Shown: one piece after another, positions 24,263 to 37,255 of the stretch | How the letters are laid out: every line of letters begins with the position of its first letter | Position numbering within the stretch: the stretch's first letter is position 1 | Origin: Cryptomeria japonica | Lineage: Eukaryota > Streptophyta > Pinopsida > Cupressales > Cupressaceae | NCBI RefSeq assembly: GCF_030272615.1 | Contig: NC_081415.1 | Coordinates: forward strand, 374,025,009-374,089,008 | Direction of reading: 5' to 3' | Length of the DNA stretch: 64,000 nucleotides | Notes under the pieces: generated by a model | The model's input: only the letters and a program-made list of their open reading frames with translations | Told to the model about the DNA's origin: nothing | Databases searched by the model: none | Position numbers and translations under genes: made by a program

Positions 24263-26091
24263 TCTATGTGGGGAAAGCGGGTTGATGAAACTCAATATAT
24301 GAAAATATTCCAAAAGACTTGTCCACACACACACATGGGACTTCTTGGTGCAATTATGGAGATATGAAGGATAGCTCAACTTCCCAAGGTTGGTTCCATG
24401 GTTCTCTATCTCACAAGGTCCCTCAAGCCAATGTCTTTGCTCTTAGATCATTGAGAAAAGTGACTTAGGGATGACTAATGCAAGAATGAGGGATGCTTTA
24501 GATTAATTTTAACATGAATGCATCCTATTTATGCATGTTTCTACAAAATGGATTAAACTAGATTATAAGATGACAAGGTTAGTAGCAATACTATCTTAAC
24601 ATGATATACTAGTTAATGATTTAAGCTAATGATAATAGAAATACTCTAAAATGCTATATAAGATTAATTCCTATTGCAAAGAGAGGCTAGATGCAAGCTA
24701 AAATTGAGCATAAATGAGATACTAAAAGCTTGGATGATAAAATGGAGGAATGAGAGCTCTATTTATAGTGAAAATAGGGCAGTGGATGGTCAAGATTGAA
24801 AGAGCTTATCAAGGGTTAGGATTGAAAGCTATCAATCCATGTTTAAAATTTTCACCAATGAAATGGTGACAATTGTCAACATAAGACTGCTTGAGAGGAG
24901 AGGTAGGAAGCATTAAATGCTTGAAAGGACATGATGGTTACCCTAGGGGGGTGGGTTAGGGATAGGTTAATGGATATTCCTTTTATCCAAGGGATAAATG
25001 AATGTGCAAGAGTTAAAGGGATAACCATGGTCAAAGAAATGAATGCTTGATTAGACCCTTGGGTTAGATGAGGGTTAAGTTAGTCAAAAAGTCTCTAACC
25101 ATGCAAGAGGGTTGAGTTAACCATTAATGGTTTGGAAGACTTTCAAGGTTAAGTTGTTGAAGACCTAAAGCCTTTAATGGTTTTCAAAGACTTTGGAGGT
25201 TTGAGAAGTGACTTCCCTTTGCTTAGGGATGTGACAATGATTAGGATAGGATTAGGCTAATTAGAAGGAGTTAGAAGAATCTAGAAGGGATTTAGGCATG
25301 CAAGTGGATTTTGTAGGAGAATGCAAGTGGGAGGAATTTTGGGATTTTCAATTAAAATAAAATCATTTATTTCAATTAAATGGTGTAATTTGCATTTGGA
25401 TAAATATTTAAATAAATATTAATTTATTTAAATGTGAATGTGAATTTTGGATTTAAATAAATCTTAATTTATTTACATGAGAAAAAGGAAGATAAAGCAT
25501 TAAATGCTTTAAGACTTTGAGGGAAACCATTAAAGGCCTAAGAAGACTCTAGAAAGAAGCCATTAAGTTTGAAGACTTTAAGGGAAACCATTAAAGGCTT
25601 AAGAAGACTCTAGAAGGAAGCCATTAAGTTTGAAGACTTTAAGGGAAACCATTAAAGGTTTCAAGTGGGTGAGGATAAATAGAATTTTAAATAAATAATT
25701 TATTTATTTAAAATAGTTGTGCAACTTGCATTTGTACGAAAATACAAGTGGGTGGAGGATAAAGGATTAATTAAAATAAATTGCTTTATTTCAATTTGGT
25801 TGCAAGTTGGAGATTTAAATAAATTAGATTTATTTAATTGGGGTAAACTATTTAATTAAATGTAAATTTAATTAAAAGTAGAGAGAAGGGGTTTAATTAA
25901 ATAAAATGATTTATTCAATTAAATGATATAAAGGGCTTAAGTGAATTTAAATAAATAAATTGAATAATTTATTTAATTAAATAGAAGAATGTGGTGATTT
26001 AATTAAATTAGATTTAACTAAAATAGAGGAATGAGAATAAAATGAACATTAAATATTCATTTAGGAATATGGTCATTTTTATACGTCTACA
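24263..26091. mobile_element. I: 1.83-kb insertion, probably a solo LTR
   Basis: TSD GTTGT (24258-24262 and 26092-26096) flanks it. It begins TCTATGTGG and ends ACGTCTACA. It has no coding region. The last 700 bases are made of AATTAAATAAAT/ATTTATTTAATT words that can fold back on each other. Size, TSD length and lack of genes fit a solo LTR of an unidentified family; the orientation with TG..CA ends would be plus, with G changed to C at base 2. Confidence 0.65.
25511..25660 (+). repeat. 61-bp tandem repeat, about 2.5 copies
   Basis: AAGACTTT-GAGGGAAACCATTAAAGG starts at 25511 and recurs at 25572 and 25633, exactly 61 bases apart, with few changes. Confidence 0.85.
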
Positions 26092-27184
26092 GTTGTCATT
26101 TATGAAACACTCTCTCACACACATATGATTATATTATCTACCGGTGTAACTTCAATTGTTTACTCTGTCAACCGGTATGTTAGAGGTTATACTAAGAGGT
26201 TTATCTCTAACTGGTACTTTGTGTCAACCGATATGTGCATAAGAGACAGTATGTGATTATACTAAGTCAACATCAAGATGAAGATCAAGATGGAGATCAA
26301 ACGGAGATTTAAGGACAATGATTCATATGTTTTATTTAAACTGGTATTTGATTGTTCCAACTGTTATTTGGTAATTTTGTGATGAGTTACCACATTTCAT
26401 GATGGGTTACTTGCACCGACTGCTTGGTGGCAATTTTTGTGATGAGTTATGATCACTTGTCCAGATACACGGCACCTAGGAAATTGTCTTATGATTGAAC
26501 TTAAGGTCGACACAAAATCATAAGGTCTATATATTGACATCACAATGAATTATTTGATACAGTGAAAAGTGTTATGTTATGTGCGAAAGGAAAAAGAGTT
26601 AAGTTGCAGAGTATGCAAAAAAGCAGTGTTGAATATGTTTAGAAGGATATGATTAAGCAAGTATTGTGCTACTCAGAACATATCAAACCATTTTGTTTTT
26701 TTCTAACCATTACAACAGAATCAAAACCCCTATCCAGGCAAGCTCTAACAATCTTCAATGTATAAATCCTTTAATAGGGTGATCCATTAGTTTGGATTCA
26801 TAAATCCTCCACCGAGGTTACTCCGAACAGGGTACTACCTTTAACATGGTATAAGCTTCTAATCGAGATTTGGGATCTCTAATAAGATTCACTCCTAGCA
26901 GAGCACTTTGTAGACCTTAACCGATCAGTTATCTATTACTACAGATAGTTAACTTGTGAGTTCCATCTCACCGTGGTTTTTACCTATTTGAGTTTTCCAC
27001 GTACAAATACTTGTGTTATGGTGGATGCTTTGATTTTTGTGGATGTTGTTATATCATTTTGGATTGCATGCATTGTGTTTAAAAGATTTGTTAAGTTCAT
27101 CTACTAGTTAGTGTTTGAAGTAGTTTTATTTTTGGTGTCACTGATTCACCCCCCCTCTCAGTGCTTTTCAAGTCCATCAGTATC

Positions 27185-27488
27185 CCTCATCCATTTTACT
27201 CATAAATTCATCCCGTGTCATCTTTTTGAATTCAAACCTTTTGAGATTTCATCATTCTACATGCACATCCATGCAATCTAGTATATGATAATTTAGTCAT
27301 CCTAGTGGTACCAATCGATATGCCCAACCCTAGCCTATTACCTAGTCATGACATGTACATCATCCCACATGATTTCTCTTGTCATTTTTTATCCATCTTG
27401 ACACATTTTTATTTTCATCCTTTTCTTTTCACAAGACTTCTTGGTCCCCATTCCACCCAATAGCTCTCTTTAGGGGGCATCTCTTCTA
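27185..27488. other. Unassigned sequence right of element C
   Basis: No gene or repeat is recognised. Before C inserted it joined directly to 13797. Confidence 0.4.
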
Positions 27489-28298
27489 ATTTGGAATGCA
27501 AAATGAAAGCAAACAACAATCTAAAATTCCTTTCAAATATAAGAAAAACTGTTAAATAGAGCTCAACAAAAGAAAAATCAACAAATTCTAACATTAAATA
27601 AATAAATTAAAACCTCCATTGTTGAATAATTTTCTCCTATGATATGGTGGTATGTGGATGGTCCTTTAATTGAAGTAACTTGTTTTGGCAATAAACACTT
27701 AGCACACAAGATAATGGATAAGAAATGAATAAAATTGCTTGAATTTATAGATTTTTGGAAGAATGAATGGATGACTAAGATTTAAGAATGAGATCAAATA
27801 ATGGAGAATTATTGAATGGAATTCCCTAGGATCAAGGAGGAAATGGAGGGATGAGATGGAAGTAGTTAGAAGAATAACTATGATTGACTTACTATTTTTA
27901 GCAAGTTGTTTGACCATGAGAAGAAAAAGGAGCACATGCATCTAGTGAGGCTATATTCCCAAGCTTGTTGGAGGGAATAGTGGAACCATAAGGTCAAGTA
28001 TTCATGTGTCCCCTTTATTCATGTATTGTGTTGAGGGAATATAGGATAATTAAATAATAATATTATTTAATTATTTTAGCCACATGGGTGAGGTGGATAA
28101 TAGGTGGAAATGAATATTTATTTATTAATTATTTATTGAGGAAATGGAAAAGGTATTTAATTAAATAATAAGAATTATTTAATTAAGTGTGGACTCTAGG
28201 TGAAGGGGGAATCAGACTAAGTGATGAAATGAAATAGGTAAAAAAGACTAGGTGATGAATAGATTAGATGATAGGGATGGATTGGATTAGGGAAATAT
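27489..28298 (+). repeat. LTR-like AT-rich segment containing direct repeat X, right copy
   Basis: The first 200 bases match 13570-13797. The rest is rich in TTTAATTAAATAAT words and ends GCGTCTATA, recalling the CGTCTACA end of insertion I. The P1 reading frame resumes right after it, so it probably belongs to an insertion into P1. No TSD could be fixed. Confidence 0.45.
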
Positions 28299-28309
28299 TT
28301 AGGCGTCTA

Positions 28310-30445
28310 TATGAACCAATACTCCACTTACTTCATATTGTATGGGTTTCCTATGAGACCTTGTTGGTTGCTAGTGTATGTGCCTAAAAATATTGGCTAT
28401 CTAGAGATCATTTTAACAATTAAATAAGTTGGATAAGATCAATCTAAGGGGTACAAAGAAGGGTTCTCTTTTCTCAACAACTCTAAAATAGTGTGATTTC
28501 CAAGTGGCCAACAAACAATACCTGGATTAGATATACTTTATACTGAATAATTATAGATTATCATTTGTTGTTGTAAGGGTCAATTTGGATCCCGAAGGAT
28601 TCATAAACATAGTAAGACTTTGAGTGAATAAGTTTATCTTTGTACATTAAATACTTCTAGAGGAAAATATAGCAAGAAGTTCTTTGTCATATGAGGAAGC
28701 GAAGAAAAAGAGGGATAAATGAAACTAGGCAATGAGAGTTGAAAAGGAAAGGGTCAACAAAGATCCATCTTTTAAAGCTTTATTTATAAAATAGGGAAAT
28801 AATATTGTTAGAATCATGAAGATAGATAATGTAGAGTAATCCATGGATACAGAAGAGGATAGGGTTGCATTACAAAGAGATCCTAGGGCACCTATAAAGC
28901 CCTATGTAAAGCTAAGAAATGAAATGTTAGGAGCCTCAGCCTCATAGAATGTAGATCAGGTTGACATTAAACAAATTAAGAGGCAAAATACCTTAGAGGA
29001 CAAAGGAAAAACTTCTATTGAAATAACTGATGTTGAGGAAAATGCAAGTAGAGTTTGAAACTGCCCAAGGAAAGATGGAGTCAATTGGAATGATAGCTCT
29101 TATAATTCACTAAAATGGAGCATTGATTATTTGAAGATTGCTAGTGATGATACAAGTGACATAAGGGCTCTAGCATGTCAAATATTCCTTTTTAATGATT
29201 TATTTTTCAATACTCAAGAATTCAAGGACTTTGTGATTAGGAAGAAACAAGCAACTTATCAAAATAAGCTAGAAGCAGAGAAGAAAAAGGTTAATCCATC
29301 ACAATGGTAGGAGTTGTAAAATAAGATATTATGAGAGTTTGGTTTTAGATAAGATAATATAATCCCAGAAGAAGGGAGGTAGATGGTGGTAGACAGTGAC
29401 ATATTGCTATTGCCAAATTTTGAGACACTTGCCATTTGGACCATTGTACCTAATACCAATAAGCCTAATATGGTCGAAAGAATTAATCAACTGAGGGGTA
29501 ATATTATTTTGAGAAGAGTATCAGATATGCCAACCTTGGCAGTTGATACAACAATGTATATCCAGACCATGGTGAAAAAACTTCATTAAGATCATAATGA
29601 AATGCAACAAAAATACATGGAAGTGTTGATAAAAATAAGAGGCCTAGAAGAGAAAGATGTAGCACCTCAAGTGCCCCTGTGCTAATTATTTCAAACCCTT
29701 CTATAGAGGAATTTCTATCACATAGGGATGCCCTACTTGCAAAGATTACAAATCTCAAGGATCAAGTGCAAGGGCTGAAGGGAGACAAAATGTAGGCTTA
29801 TGGTAAAATTGTGATAGACTTAGTTAACCACCAATTAGATAAGATTGATGGAAAGGTGGATGATGTATATAAGTTAATTGAAAAACTTAGTCAGGTCCTA
29901 ATGAAGCATGGACATGATTTGGCTATTCTATAAGATATCATAAATAAGTAGATGCCAAGGAATTTTGTAACTAAGAAAATGGTCAAATCAACTAGACATG
30001 ATCCAAGTAAGCCACCTAAGTTGTAAGAGCTTCTGCTATAGGAGGATTGCATGATGTTTTCTCTTATACATTGAAACTAGATAAGAAATTGAGAGAAAAG
30101 GTTGAGGGAAATTGACCACATGGAGGTCAAATTGGTGCCATACTTAAAAAATGAACAAGGACAAGAGAAAAACCTAGATCAGTGGAAGATTTTATTCAAA
30201 GTTGTTGAGCATATGGTTGTATCCTTAGTATGTGTAAATCAATATTTGAACATTGGGACATTCAATGTAGAATTGGTGACTTGATTTTATTGGAGAAACT
30301 TTGTAAAAATATTGGTAGAGAATCAATGGCAATCTTAGATGCCCAATATAAAAGTCACAATGAGAAAGTGGCCAAAATTTTGGAGTTTAATTGGCTAGAT
30401 GATAGGGTATATAAAGATTGGGAGGAAATGTGTGACAATAGTTGA
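28310..30445 (+). pseudogene. P1, C-terminal half of a P-family ORF, decayed
   Basis: It begins with YGFPMRPCWLLVYVPKNIGYLEII, which matches the P4 block around YGFRGNPYLLPYHVPLKIGI and the P3 block around YGFEGKPYVLPITVP. Then comes a Lys/Glu-rich part (RVEKERVNKDPSFKALFIK) like the KEKREVIMKSDPDKAKLVL region of P4, and a coiled-coil tail (29259-29758 and 30102-30445). Many stops and shifts are present. With 12487-13560 it makes one split copy. Confidence 0.6.
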
Positions 30446-31496
30446 TTTGCATTTAAATTTATCATTAGATATCAACTGATACCAAATCTTGCAAAGATGG
30501 CCTAGGATTTTGCAACTTTCAACTGGTGCAACATTTTTAGCCTATACAAATGGATCAAGCCTTAACATTGAATCTCTTCATTGGTAATCATGTGATTAAG
30601 CAACACGTATTAAATATAAAATTAAATATTGTATTGGGCACAAGTTCCCAAGTCTTTTTTTCTATTTTAAAGTCAAAATTTTATAAAAGTTGTTCTTGGG
30701 GCTCCAGGCTGACATATTTTGTACTTTTTCTATAAAATAACAAACTTTTGATGCAGTACATCATTCAAACTATTTTGAATATCTAATTCATATAGTAATC
30801 AGATCGGATCTAGTATAAAGTTTTGCAATCATGAATAATATTTAATAAGAGAAATGCTGTTTAGAGTTGTTATATTTTGCATGTGAGTTATTTGCATTTT
30901 GTGTGACAATTTTCTATTCAAATTAAGGTTAATAAAATCACTTGTTGTGTGTGTTATTTGTGATTGTCTTCTTGACTGTAGGCACTTTCCTTGTAGTTGA
31001 AGACAATAAGGGTTTCTACACTTATCTATATATGTTTTATATATGGTATATTTTACTTATTGCTTCTATTCAAATAATAGATTAAAATGCTTTGAATGAG
31101 ATATGGGGGGATGTGTATTGTGTTGAGCGATTACTAAAAATAGTTGAAATTAATACCCTTTATTGGACATATTATTGTAATGCAATGATATAATCAATTA
31201 TTAGTCCTCAAAGTATGAAATTTTATTATTGTTGAGAAAGAACTTCAATGTAGGGTTTGAATTTTTTGCCCTACATAGGCACCAATCTAAGGATAGTATT
31301 TTAGTTCACAACCTAGATTCTAAAACCCTACATAAGAAAAAAAATCTTTTACTTTGTGTTTTATGTTTGTATGTTGTTTCATGTTCTCGAAGTGTTGAAC
31401 AAAGACAAGATATACAGGATTTAGATAATCTCAGATATAATCTGATTAGACCTTAATATAAAAGTGAGAACATTATGCTACAATCAATATCTTAGT
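30446..31496 (+). other. 3' region after P1, no gene
   Basis: AT-rich. A G-run, ATATGGGGGGATGTGT (about 31099-31114), resembles a plus-strand PPT followed by a TG LTR start, but the supposed LTR has no partner here. Confidence 0.35.
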
Positions 31497-32283
31497 GTTC
31501 AAATATAGATATTTTAGTTATTGAAGTAGGGGAATAGCCCTAGGTCTAGTAGAGCCTAAAGTACAAAGAAGAATAAACCATTATCTCTTGTTTGTTGGCC
31601 ACTAATTTGAGAGTCCTATTCATTGAAGATACCTACTTTATAGGGACAATTAATCAATTAGTTGGGAACACGAACAAACAATCCAGGAGAGTGGGATAAT
31701 TACATCTTAGGATTTGCTAAGAACACTTGTCAATCCTCTCCAAAAATGAGGATGACTTATTCGACTATGAAACTCAAAAATGACAACTAACTTGACAAGA
31801 GTCTTAATCCAAATTGGAATCTTATTCAAATGAAAAAAAAATGAGAATGTACAAGAATCAATATGTATGACTTAATGAAGCACAAATCCATTATTTTATG
31901 AACTCCTTATTTATGGTTCATTTATTATTGAAAGGCAAGGTCAACAAAGCTTCATTATAGTAGCATTTTGGTCAGCATTCCTTGAATTATTCCATGAAAG
32001 TTGTTGGGTACGTTTCGCTTTGGTTGTGCACCAACTGTTAATCCTTAATTTGTTAGTTAGTATCTCAAGGCAAGAATTCATTCACATTAGCACCATTTAT
32101 AGCATCATGACATTATATCAACCATAAAATCCATATAACACATTCATCACATGTTATATATATCATCTATTAAGTCAAAACATGGTTTAGGATGTAGTCT
32201 TAAAACATATAAAAGTATGGTGAAAACATGAATAAAATAGATAAAATAGTGCCAATTACAAGACCCATCACTCCCCCCAACTA
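31497..32283 (-). repeat. Possible LTR and PPT of a minus-strand element
   Basis: On the minus strand GTTGGGGGGAGTGATGGG (about 32266-32283) is a strong PPT-like tract of a kind seen just before 3' LTRs of plant Ty3/gypsy elements. To its left a TG..CA segment could span about 31497-32260. No second copy is in the window, so this stays tentative. Confidence 0.35.
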
Positions 32284-34179
32284 CATCTTTTCTCATCCTC
32301 AAGAAAACTAGGTACCAAGATTAAACTACAACACATCAAGTCTAGATTATATTGACTCACTAACATCCACACCTTGTGTCATATAAAAATATTTCTATCC
32401 TATGATCTTCTCCCATCATTCTCTTTCTTTTACCATGCCTATCAATTTCCTTCCTAACCAATGTGGAAATGGATATAAGAGGAGCGGGGAATGAAATGTG
32501 AGTGAGATCCATGTAAACTCAGTATCCAAGAAAGCCTTGATGTATCTCGTTGCCCTTGATTCTAGTGCAATGTAGTTGTAAATTGAGTGGGGCTCTTTCC
32601 TCTTGAGCTCAGGAGTAAGCTTACTCCAACTATTCTGACAATGCACCTTTTTGTCATTACTTGACCAAATCATCAATGATTAGAACCTACTATTCAGATC
32701 TAAAATTACTTTTAGTACAACAACCTTATGGGAAGTTCAGTGAATGGGGAACTTATTGCGCTTCATTGGACAACCTCTGAGATTTTAGAAGCTAGCTCTT
32801 CATGCATAAGAGAAAAAGGGATAGAGAAAATTAAAAATGACCCAAGCTAAGGCGATACGCCAAGAATTTATGGTCTAAAACTTTTAGGAGTACAAAAAAG
32901 CATACATCATGTGCATAGTCAAAAGGTCAGACAATAATGCCTTGATAGAAAATGTTCATTTTGCAGATTCACTCAAAAGAATAAATGCAATCTTAAAATA
33001 CCACCACTGAGCTAAAAGAGTATTAAACATGGTTCAACCAGCATAATTAATATTAAAATATCAAAATATTTCATCAGATTACAAATTTTTAACCTTTACT
33101 CAATTGAAATAGAACATAGTTTCAACATGAATGAAAATAAACAAACATAAGGGCCATAAACTAGCACAGTCTAAGCACCTATTTGCATAAGCTAAGAAAA
33201 AAAATGCTAAGGTATTGAAGTAAGAGCTACAAATGTTTCCAGAGAATGAACCCCCTAAAACTAATGGCATCTTCCCTTTTAAAAACCTTTGTTACAAATT
33301 AGGATGCCTGAGGAAATAGAAAAATGATTCTCCAATCTAGCTGCGCGACTATCCATATTCAAAATATCATCATGTTTTCCATCATGAGAATTGCCTCCAT
33401 CACTCCAAATAATTATTTTGGCCTAACTACTTCAACAAACTAATTATTTGTATCATCCTACACATTTTCCTAGGAGGATGCTTCGTACCAAATCCTTCCT
33501 CTGGTTACTCCTAGAGATGTGGTGATTTTTGACATCCTACTTTGCCAATGCATGGCTGATTGCTTGGCTTTGGGGATGTGTGGTGGTCAAGCAAACATTC
33601 TCCTTAGCTTGTATTTTCTTCCCTTTTAAAAAATCATGGACGAGACACGTGGTGAGCCAATGAAACCTCTTGGCGCATTTCACTTTCCTTTGTCAAGAAA
33701 ACCTTGTGGAGGTGATGCATGGCGGTCTTGGTGTGAAGGATTTACATTATACAATGGCTTAAGCTAAAGTGTGGGGAAGGGACACATGGCATCCTAGTGG
33801 GGCTTGGTAGGATTAAGGTGAGAGTGCCATTCTCAAAATTGTGCCCAACAGACACATGGCGAAAGGGCCAACTCTTAATAAACTAGGATGCAAAAATAAA
33901 TAAGAGAAAACCCAAAGGGAAGCTAAGGATTTTAATCACCTCTTTGTGACTCAACTGGGTATTCCACCTGTAGAAATGAGAACCTTAAAAATTTTGGTTT
34001 TGCAGATGAGACTCCGAATTTGGAAAAATGATATTAGAGCTGAGAGAGTGTTACTTGCAAAGGCACCCACTCTATATGTGAAGGTTGTGTTTGAGCTCAT
34101 AGATGTTCATACACCTGATCCAATTAAATCATTTCCTTATAAAATAAATCACCTAACATTCCAAGCGCCAGCTCAAGAT
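32284..34179. other. Unassigned 1.9 kb
   Basis: Only short frames are present. It would be the 3' part of the minus-strand element carrying P2 if the PPT at 32266-32283 belongs to it. Nothing else is recognised. Confidence 0.35.
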
Positions 34180-37100
34180 GGAAATTGAGTTGAGCAAGAG
34201 GGTGAATAATGCTCTTAATATCAGAGGCATTAGGAACCTATCTGAGTGATTGAAAGAGCATTTGATTTTGTTGACATTGCTCCAAAAGTTAGATAATTTG
34301 ATCCTCTACTACTATTGAGTCATCAGGAAGGAAAGGGGATGATAGACCCATTTGTACAAATTTGTCAATTTGCCTCCTTATTTAGTGGTGGTATTCATTG
34401 ATGCATTCAACCACTCATTTTCTTTTAGGGCTTCTCTATTATAATTAATAAATTCATTAGCCTTCCGAGTAGATGATCTATGATCTCCTATGCTCGCTAC
34501 TACAAGAAAATGGTCTACAACTGTATACAACTTTTTGATCAGTAGCTAGAACTCAGAAACTTTTAGTGTAATAATATGTAGGGTTTGATCGACTACATTC
34601 CCTACCTATATGCTTAGGTTTTGGGTGTCCATGACAAACCTCATGGCCAGATGAAGGGAGATGATGATCATTTTGATTTTCTCCCAAAATGAAATAAAGA
34701 GCTATTGAAGGATTGGGAGGTAATTAACCTATGGAGTAGTGGATGGGGAAAGTTCCTGAGACAAATAAATTTGTAATTCTTTTTCCCCTATCTCTTCCAT
34801 TAATTCCTCAATCTTCTTTTCAGAATCATAATTTTATTGTTACAAGGAATCAAGCTGTGAGATTTTCTCTTGTAGGGATCTGTCTTCTTTTGCTTTGTCC
34901 TTATGCTCTTTTTCAAAGGAAACTCGAGCCTCATGGAGCTCTTTGTCAAGCTTCACCTACTAGTCTTGAAGCTTCTACTACATTTGTACTTGAAAATTCA
35001 TGGAGGTTGTATGCTCTTGATTCACTTGAGCGAGATCATTGAGCTTATCATGCAATTGGCTATTTGCTAATTCCTTTGCTTGTTTCTCTTCAACTAGAAA
35101 TATTTGAATCTTCTTCATTTCTTGTTGAATGCGATTTCTTTCTACAATCACACTTTACAACTCTATTTGGATGCCAGTTTTATTTGAAAGGATATTTTGC
35201 ATTTGCATAAGTTCTTAATCTTTTGTCTGCAACGTTTTAGATAAATATTCTCTCTCATGTTGACCCTTCTAATTCTGGGTTGTAATCTTATTCAAATCCT
35301 TTTGGAGTTGAGCCTTTTCTACTTGTCCTTGCTAAGAGATAGTAAGGGTCTTTCCCTATAGTTCTTTCGATAAGCAAGAAATGTCTACATCTTTTTCTTT
35401 CTCCTTTGCCTTCAAAGGGTCAACAATATTCTTCAAGTTTCTCAATTCATTTTTTTTTCTCCACGCGACGACCTAGATTAAGGAAATTTGTGGTTATCAC
35501 CTTTTGTGTTTCCTCCATAAGCTCCACCTTATCTTGCAACCTAGCTTTGGCGTAGGTTAATTCCTATTGCATGGACCATGTAATCCTCTAGCTACATCTT
35601 CCCTCCTAGCTTTATTATATTAATAATTTTTCAAATATTATGAATTGATATGATTCATTGAAAATTGTTTCCACTTTTCCTTTCTCTTTTGTTCTCTCTT
35701 TCCTCGCACCATCTTCGTTGTGTCAGCTTGATTTTTGAAGTGAGAAGGAGACTAGATATACTGGCTAGGGAAAGGAAATTTGATAAGAAGGTCAAAAGGA
35801 ATAGGAACTACAAAGGACTTGGATTGTGCTTGTCTCAGGAAATTGAGTACTGAAGGGAAAAACAGAGGGATACTTTGCAATGATCCCACAGATACAAGAG
35901 GAGGCATAATACTCAAACTGAATGCAGAGGATAATGGGGTTGTAATAGCTACCACAATTTGTGACATAGGGGTGGATACTATGGAAGTAGTGGTCATTGC
36001 ATTAAAGGATGCAATAGATGTGGTAGAAAATGATGGAATTACTTGTGGGGGTGTAAAAGTTAAGCTAGATGCAAAGGTTGGCACCAGGAAGTTGAGTAGA
36101 ACTCACCACAAGAATAAAAATCAAGACTGGGGTGCTAATGCCAATTGAGGAAATAGGAGGCGGGGGTGCTAACAGATTGACTAGAGATTTAGAAGTAAGA
36201 AGAGGTGGAGAAAATAATACCTAAACTATTAGGGCAGTAGAATTTGGGGCCAAAACAACCACCTTTTGTATAGCTTTCTATTGGGTGTTACTTTTCTTTT
36301 GCTTCTTCTCAGGTTGCGGGTTGTTCACCTTTGGCACCTTTTGAGGTTGTTGTGTAGGTTGAGGTCTCTTTTTGTAATTTTGGGTGTGTGGTAATCAAAT
36401 TTTTGTGTATTCTTCAACTACTAACAACCTTTTGCCAAGCCCAATCTGAGGTTTCTTTCCATTTCTTTCCCACTATTGGGACCCTTCTTCTTCTTCCTCA
36501 TCAATGTCATCATGCTCTCTATTCCACATGGGATAAAATTTATCATCTAATGGATTACTCTTAAATTCAAAATTCAAATCTTGAACTTCTTGTTGGAGAG
36601 TCCAAAAATCAACAACTGTCTCTTTAGCCCAACCCCTTCCGAGTAGCTTACACCTTAGTGCTTTGCCTATTTTCATAGAAGGATTAACTAGTGATAAGAC
36701 CCTATAAAATGATAGCCAAATTAGTCTCTCCATTATGGGTGCTGACATGAGAGTTGGGTCCACATATATACTGGGATTGACTTCTGTTGAATTTTGTTGT
36801 GCTTCCTAATAGGAATGAGTGATATGAGTCATCTTGACCTTAAAAGAGGATAGGAAACCATATGGGTTGTAATTACATTTATCACATATAAGAACTATAC
36901 CCAAATGAGCTAGTTTAGACAACAAGTTCTCTGCACCTCTTTTCTCTAGAGTGATTGATCCTAATACTAGCAGATACTTATAGACACCAGTTTTATGCCT
37001 CCATGCTCCATGCATCTTGTCTAAAACTGAAAGTTTTCTAAACATTTCTATCACAAGAATTCTATTTGTTAAGTAGTTTGGGAGTTGAAAAGGCTCATTA

Positions 37101-37255
37101 GAGAATCCATACTCTTTGATGAGTGTAGAATATGCTCCTAGAAACTAGTTACATGGGGGTTGACTATCCATCATCCATTTAACCTGGTCTAAAAAACTTC
37201 TGGTGTGGTGCTCGTAATTCCCTCTACTGAGGTCTTCTAGGATAGGAGTTAAGAA
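34180..37255 (-). pseudogene. P2, P-family ORF lacking its N-terminus, decayed
   Basis: It reads leftward from the LTR at 37256. It carries KEYGFSNEPFQLPNYLTNRI followed by a -EMFRKLSVL- stretch, matching the P4 block from YGFRGNPYLLPYHVP to EVLRQIGGV. Next come the blocks 37054-36806 and 36763-36473, the latter ending DDIDEEEEEGSQ, then a Gln/Pro/Lys-rich linker (about 36420-36280), a Thr/Ser/Pro-rich part (36084-35752) and a long coiled coil (about 35550-34800). Many stops occur. The N-terminal third is missing at the LTR junction. Confidence 0.55.

Larger units (their letters stand above)
13803..27179 (+). mobile_element. C: pol-less Sirevirus-like element, twice invaded
   Basis: Both LTRs begin TGTTGGCTTGATGATGATTG (13803 and 24221). 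The right one ends CCATCA at 27179. TSD GTATC lies at 13798-13802 and 27180-27184. The left LTR is about 1,118 bp once the inserted solo LTR (14527-18678 plus one TSD) is removed; the right is 1,125 bp without the insertion 24263-26091. The internal region 19078-24220 carries a gag tail and Q homologous to those of B and D, on the plus strand, and no pol. PPT CCAAAGGGGAAGAT precedes the right LTR. Confidence 0.9.
24221..27179 (+). repeat. Element C 3' LTR, split by a 1.83-kb insertion
   Basis: The parts 24221-24262 and 26097-27179 match the left LTR. The end is CCATCA before the TSD. Confidence 0.85.

Noticed and set aside
35780..36148. 122-codon plus-strand ORF
   Set aside because: It overlaps the Thr/Ser/Pro-rich part of P2 on the minus strand, where the frame is consistent with neighbouring P2 blocks.
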